NCBI GenBank assembly: GCA_031278025.1 | Contig: JAITLF010000168.1 | Span: 1-7,095, forward strand | Origin: Treponema sp. | GTDB taxonomy: Bacteria > Spirochaetota > Spirochaetia > Treponematales > Breznakiellaceae | Direction: 5' to 3' | DNA: 7,095 nt | In this document: positions 5,849 through 7,095 of the stretch, in pieces | Position numbering within the stretch: the stretch's first letter is position 1 | Layout: the number at the start of each line of letters is the position of its first letter | Notes under the pieces: generated by a model | Database searches by the model: none | What the model was told of the DNA's origin: nothing | The model's input: only the letters and a program-made list of their open reading frames with translations | Translations under genes and position numbers: made by a program

Positions 5849-7095
5849 ATGAGTAATATTGAACTTGCCCCCGCCCCTGTTACCCCCCGCATCGGGCGGG
5901 ACGATCCGCCGCTGGGAAAGACCCGCAGCCTGTGCCCGGTTTGCCTTGAACCCGTTGACGCCTCGTACCGGGGCCGGGAAGACGCCGTATGGCTGGTAAA
6001 AAACTGCCCCGAACACGGGGAATTCGCGGTTCCCCTCTGGCAGGGCGCTTCAGGCTTTCTGGAATGGCGGGCTTCCCAAAACCCGGCCCAGCGGCCGAAA
6101 AACCCCCAAAGCCGGCCAAGCCGGGGCTGTCCCTACGACTGCGGCCTATGCGAAAACCACCTCCAGGCGACCTGCTGCGTCCTCCTGGAACTTACCGGCC
6201 GCTGCGACCTGGGCTGTCCGGTATGTTTCGCGTCCGCGGGACAGGCCGCTTCCGCCGATCCTCCCCTTGAAACCATCGCCTTCTGGTACGGCCGGCTGAT
6301 GGAACAGGGAGGCCCCTTCAACATTCAGCTTTCCGGGGGCGAACCCACGCTCCGGGACGATCTCCCCCAAATTATCCGCATGGGGAAGGACCGGGGATTC
6401 ACCTTCTTTCAACTAAATACCAACGGGCTTCGTATCGCCCGGGACAGGGAGTACCTCAGTAAACTGGCGGAAGCGGGCCTTAATACGGTGTTCCTGCAAT
6501 TCGACTCCCTGGACGGGGACCACTGCGCCGCGCTCCGGGGCCGCGATCTTGTGGCGGAAAAGATCCGCGCGGTTAAAAACTGCGCCGAAGCCGGAGTAGG
6601 GGTGGTCCTGACCCCCACAATCAGGCGGGGCGTCAACGACGGGGATCTCTGGTCAATCCTCGAATTCGCGGCGGACAATATGCCGGCGGTACGGGGCGTT
6701 CACTTCCAGCCGATGAGCTTTTTCGGCCGCTACCGGGGAGACCCCGTAACGGACCGCCTTACCATCCCCGCCCTGTTGAAAGGCATCGAGGAGCAGAGCG
6801 CCGGCACACTCAGGGCGCGGGATTTCCTCCCCGGCGGCGCGGAACACCCCCTCTGCTCCTTTCACGCCAACTACACAGTCAAGGCGGGAAACTGGACTCC
6901 CCGCCAAAGCGCCGGTAATTCCGGCTGTTGCGGCAGCGCCGCCGCAACAGCCGCTGAATCTTGTTGCGGTGCCTCCGCACCCGCCGCCGAACCCTGTTGT
7001 GGTGACAACACCGCCGTCCCCGCCGCCGACCCCTGCTGAGGCAGAACCGCCACCCCCACCGCCGACAGTGCCTGCAGCGGCAGAGCCGCCGCGCC
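5849..7095 (+). CDS. trsS: Radical SAM protein TrsS-like, probable selenoprotein, 3' partial
   Basis: A conventional reading stops at TGA 7037-7039 (396 residues); I extend to the window edge because that TGA probably encodes Sec397 (see separate entries). Seen: an N-terminal metal knuckle CPVC (Cys29, Cys32) with CPEHG (Cys53); a second Cys set, CPYDCGLC (Cys94, 98, 101) and Cys109-110; the radical SAM [4Fe-4S] motif CDLGCPVC (Cys119, 123, 126); GGEP at 163-166 for SAM binding; then a TIM-barrel-like body to about 345. This layout is that of COG1964 / class D radical SAM proteins (tetraether synthase, MJ0619-like methylases), where C1 transfer or C-C chemistry is known for some members. The tail from about 350 is Ala/Pro/Thr-rich with repeated Cys-Cys-Gly. 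The gene starts 154 bases after the C_GCAxxG gene, preceded by a good ribosome site. Family name TrsS is from recall of the Desulfovibrio-type neighbourhood; substrate unknown. Confidence 0.88.
6922..6953. repeat. Perfect 13-bp stem-loop inside the radical SAM tail
   Basis: CGGCTGTTGCGGC (6922-6934) is the exact reverse complement of GCCGCAACAGCCG (6941-6953), with a 6-base loop AGCGCC. The 5' arm encodes the first Cys-Cys-Gly unit. It has no T run and lies 84 bases before the TGA. Confidence 0.85.
6926..7081 (+). repeat. Cys-x-Gly repeat array in the radical SAM C-terminal tail
   Basis: Five units of Cys-x-Gly, where x is Cys, Cys, Cys, TGA, Ser. The first Cys codons start at 6926, 6962, 6995, 7034 and 7073, so the spacing is 36, 33, 39 and 39 bases. 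The units share DNA of the form TGYWGYGGY, and the Ala/Pro/Thr/Asp linkers between them vary in length. The array runs through the TGA without a frame change, which is the main evidence for readthrough. Confidence 0.8.
7037..7039 (+). other. Candidate selenocysteine codon (TGA, Sec397)
   Basis: The TGA sits between a Cys codon (TGC 7034-7036) and a Gly codon (GGC 7040-7042), exactly where three earlier units have the second Cys of Cys-Cys-Gly. After it the frame keeps GC-ending codons, the same Ala/Thr/Pro/Asp composition, and another Cys-Ser-Gly unit at 7073-7081, with no further stop to the edge. Sec or Cys at equivalent positions is the classic mark of a selenoprotein. A nonsense mutation or a sequencing error in a TGY codon remains possible. 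Confidence 0.75.
7070..7086 (+). promoter_or_regulatory. Weak candidate bacterial SECIS hairpin
   Basis: CTGC (7072-7075) pairs with GCAG (7080-7083) around loop AGCG. Two more pairs, 7070-7071 with 7085-7086, form across a bulged A at 7084. The loop starts 36 bases after the TGA and contains G at its second position. As I recall, the bacterial SECIS model wants the loop about 16-37 bases after UGA with an early G, so this is at the limit. The sequence is short and low in complexity, so a chance match is possible. Confidence 0.35.

Noticed and set aside
5461..5892. 143-residue reading frame on the minus strand over the C_GCAxxG gene and the gap
   Set aside because: It is the shadow of a GC-rich coding gene, low in complexity in the gap, with no recognisable motif.
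6922..6953. 13-bp stem-loop as a transcription terminator
   Set aside because: No T run follows and coding continues beyond it.
6926..7081. CRISPR-like or tandem satellite array in the tail
   Set aside because: Units are short, diverged and in coding frame with uneven spacing; this is a protein repeat.
1..7095. tRNA, rRNA, CRISPR or insertion-sequence genes
   Set aside because: No cloverleaf, rRNA core, spaced identical repeats or transposase motif was seen on either strand.

Overview
The window is GC-rich bacterial DNA with strongly GC-biased third codon positions, all of it coded on the + strand. Gene content points to a strict anaerobe: a molybdenum aldehyde oxidoreductase, a protein with many iron-sulfur sites, small Cys-rich redox proteins and a radical SAM enzyme. 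From memory, the same neighbourhood occurs in Desulfovibrio vulgaris around locus tags DVU_1551-DVU_1559 and in other anaerobes. The species cannot be fixed from this sequence. A termite-gut-type spirochaete or another fermenting or acetogenic anaerobe would fit, but that is a guess.

Layout. 1-2451: the 3' part of mop, a Desulfovibrio-type molybdenum aldehyde oxidoreductase; its first [2Fe-2S] domain lies off the left edge. 2464-2502: a strong intrinsic terminator. 2503-2679: an AT-rich gap with a short GC hairpin, a 9-bp inverted repeat and a promoter whose TATAAT box lies 8 bases before the next start codon. 2680-5031: a 783-residue FAD/Fe-S protein with four putative cluster regions and two complete CCG (HdrB/GlpC-type) domains. 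5052-5267: a 71-residue protein with two CxxC pairs. 5269-5694: a C_GCAxxG_C_C family protein. 5695-5848: a GC-rich intergenic stretch that folds into two large hairpins and carries no gene. 5849 to the right edge: a radical SAM protein of the TrsS / COG1964 kind.

Main discovery. The radical SAM frame meets TGA at 7037-7039, but this is probably selenocysteine, not the end. The protein ends in an Ala/Pro/Thr-rich tail carrying Cys-Cys-Gly three times. The TGA stands exactly where the second Cys of a fourth unit should be (Cys-TGA-Gly). A fifth unit (Cys-Ser-Gly) follows in the same frame, which stays open to the window edge. Every unit is also centred on a DNA inverted repeat, the first with a perfect 13-bp stem.

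How the genes may work together (inference). Mop oxidises an aldehyde. The FAD/dicluster/CCG protein and the two small Cys proteins look like an electron- or thiol-handling module. The radical SAM selenoprotein probably does a C1-transfer or modification step, with its Cys/Sec tail as a mobile redox arm. Mop has its own terminator, so it is a separate transcription unit from the cluster behind it.
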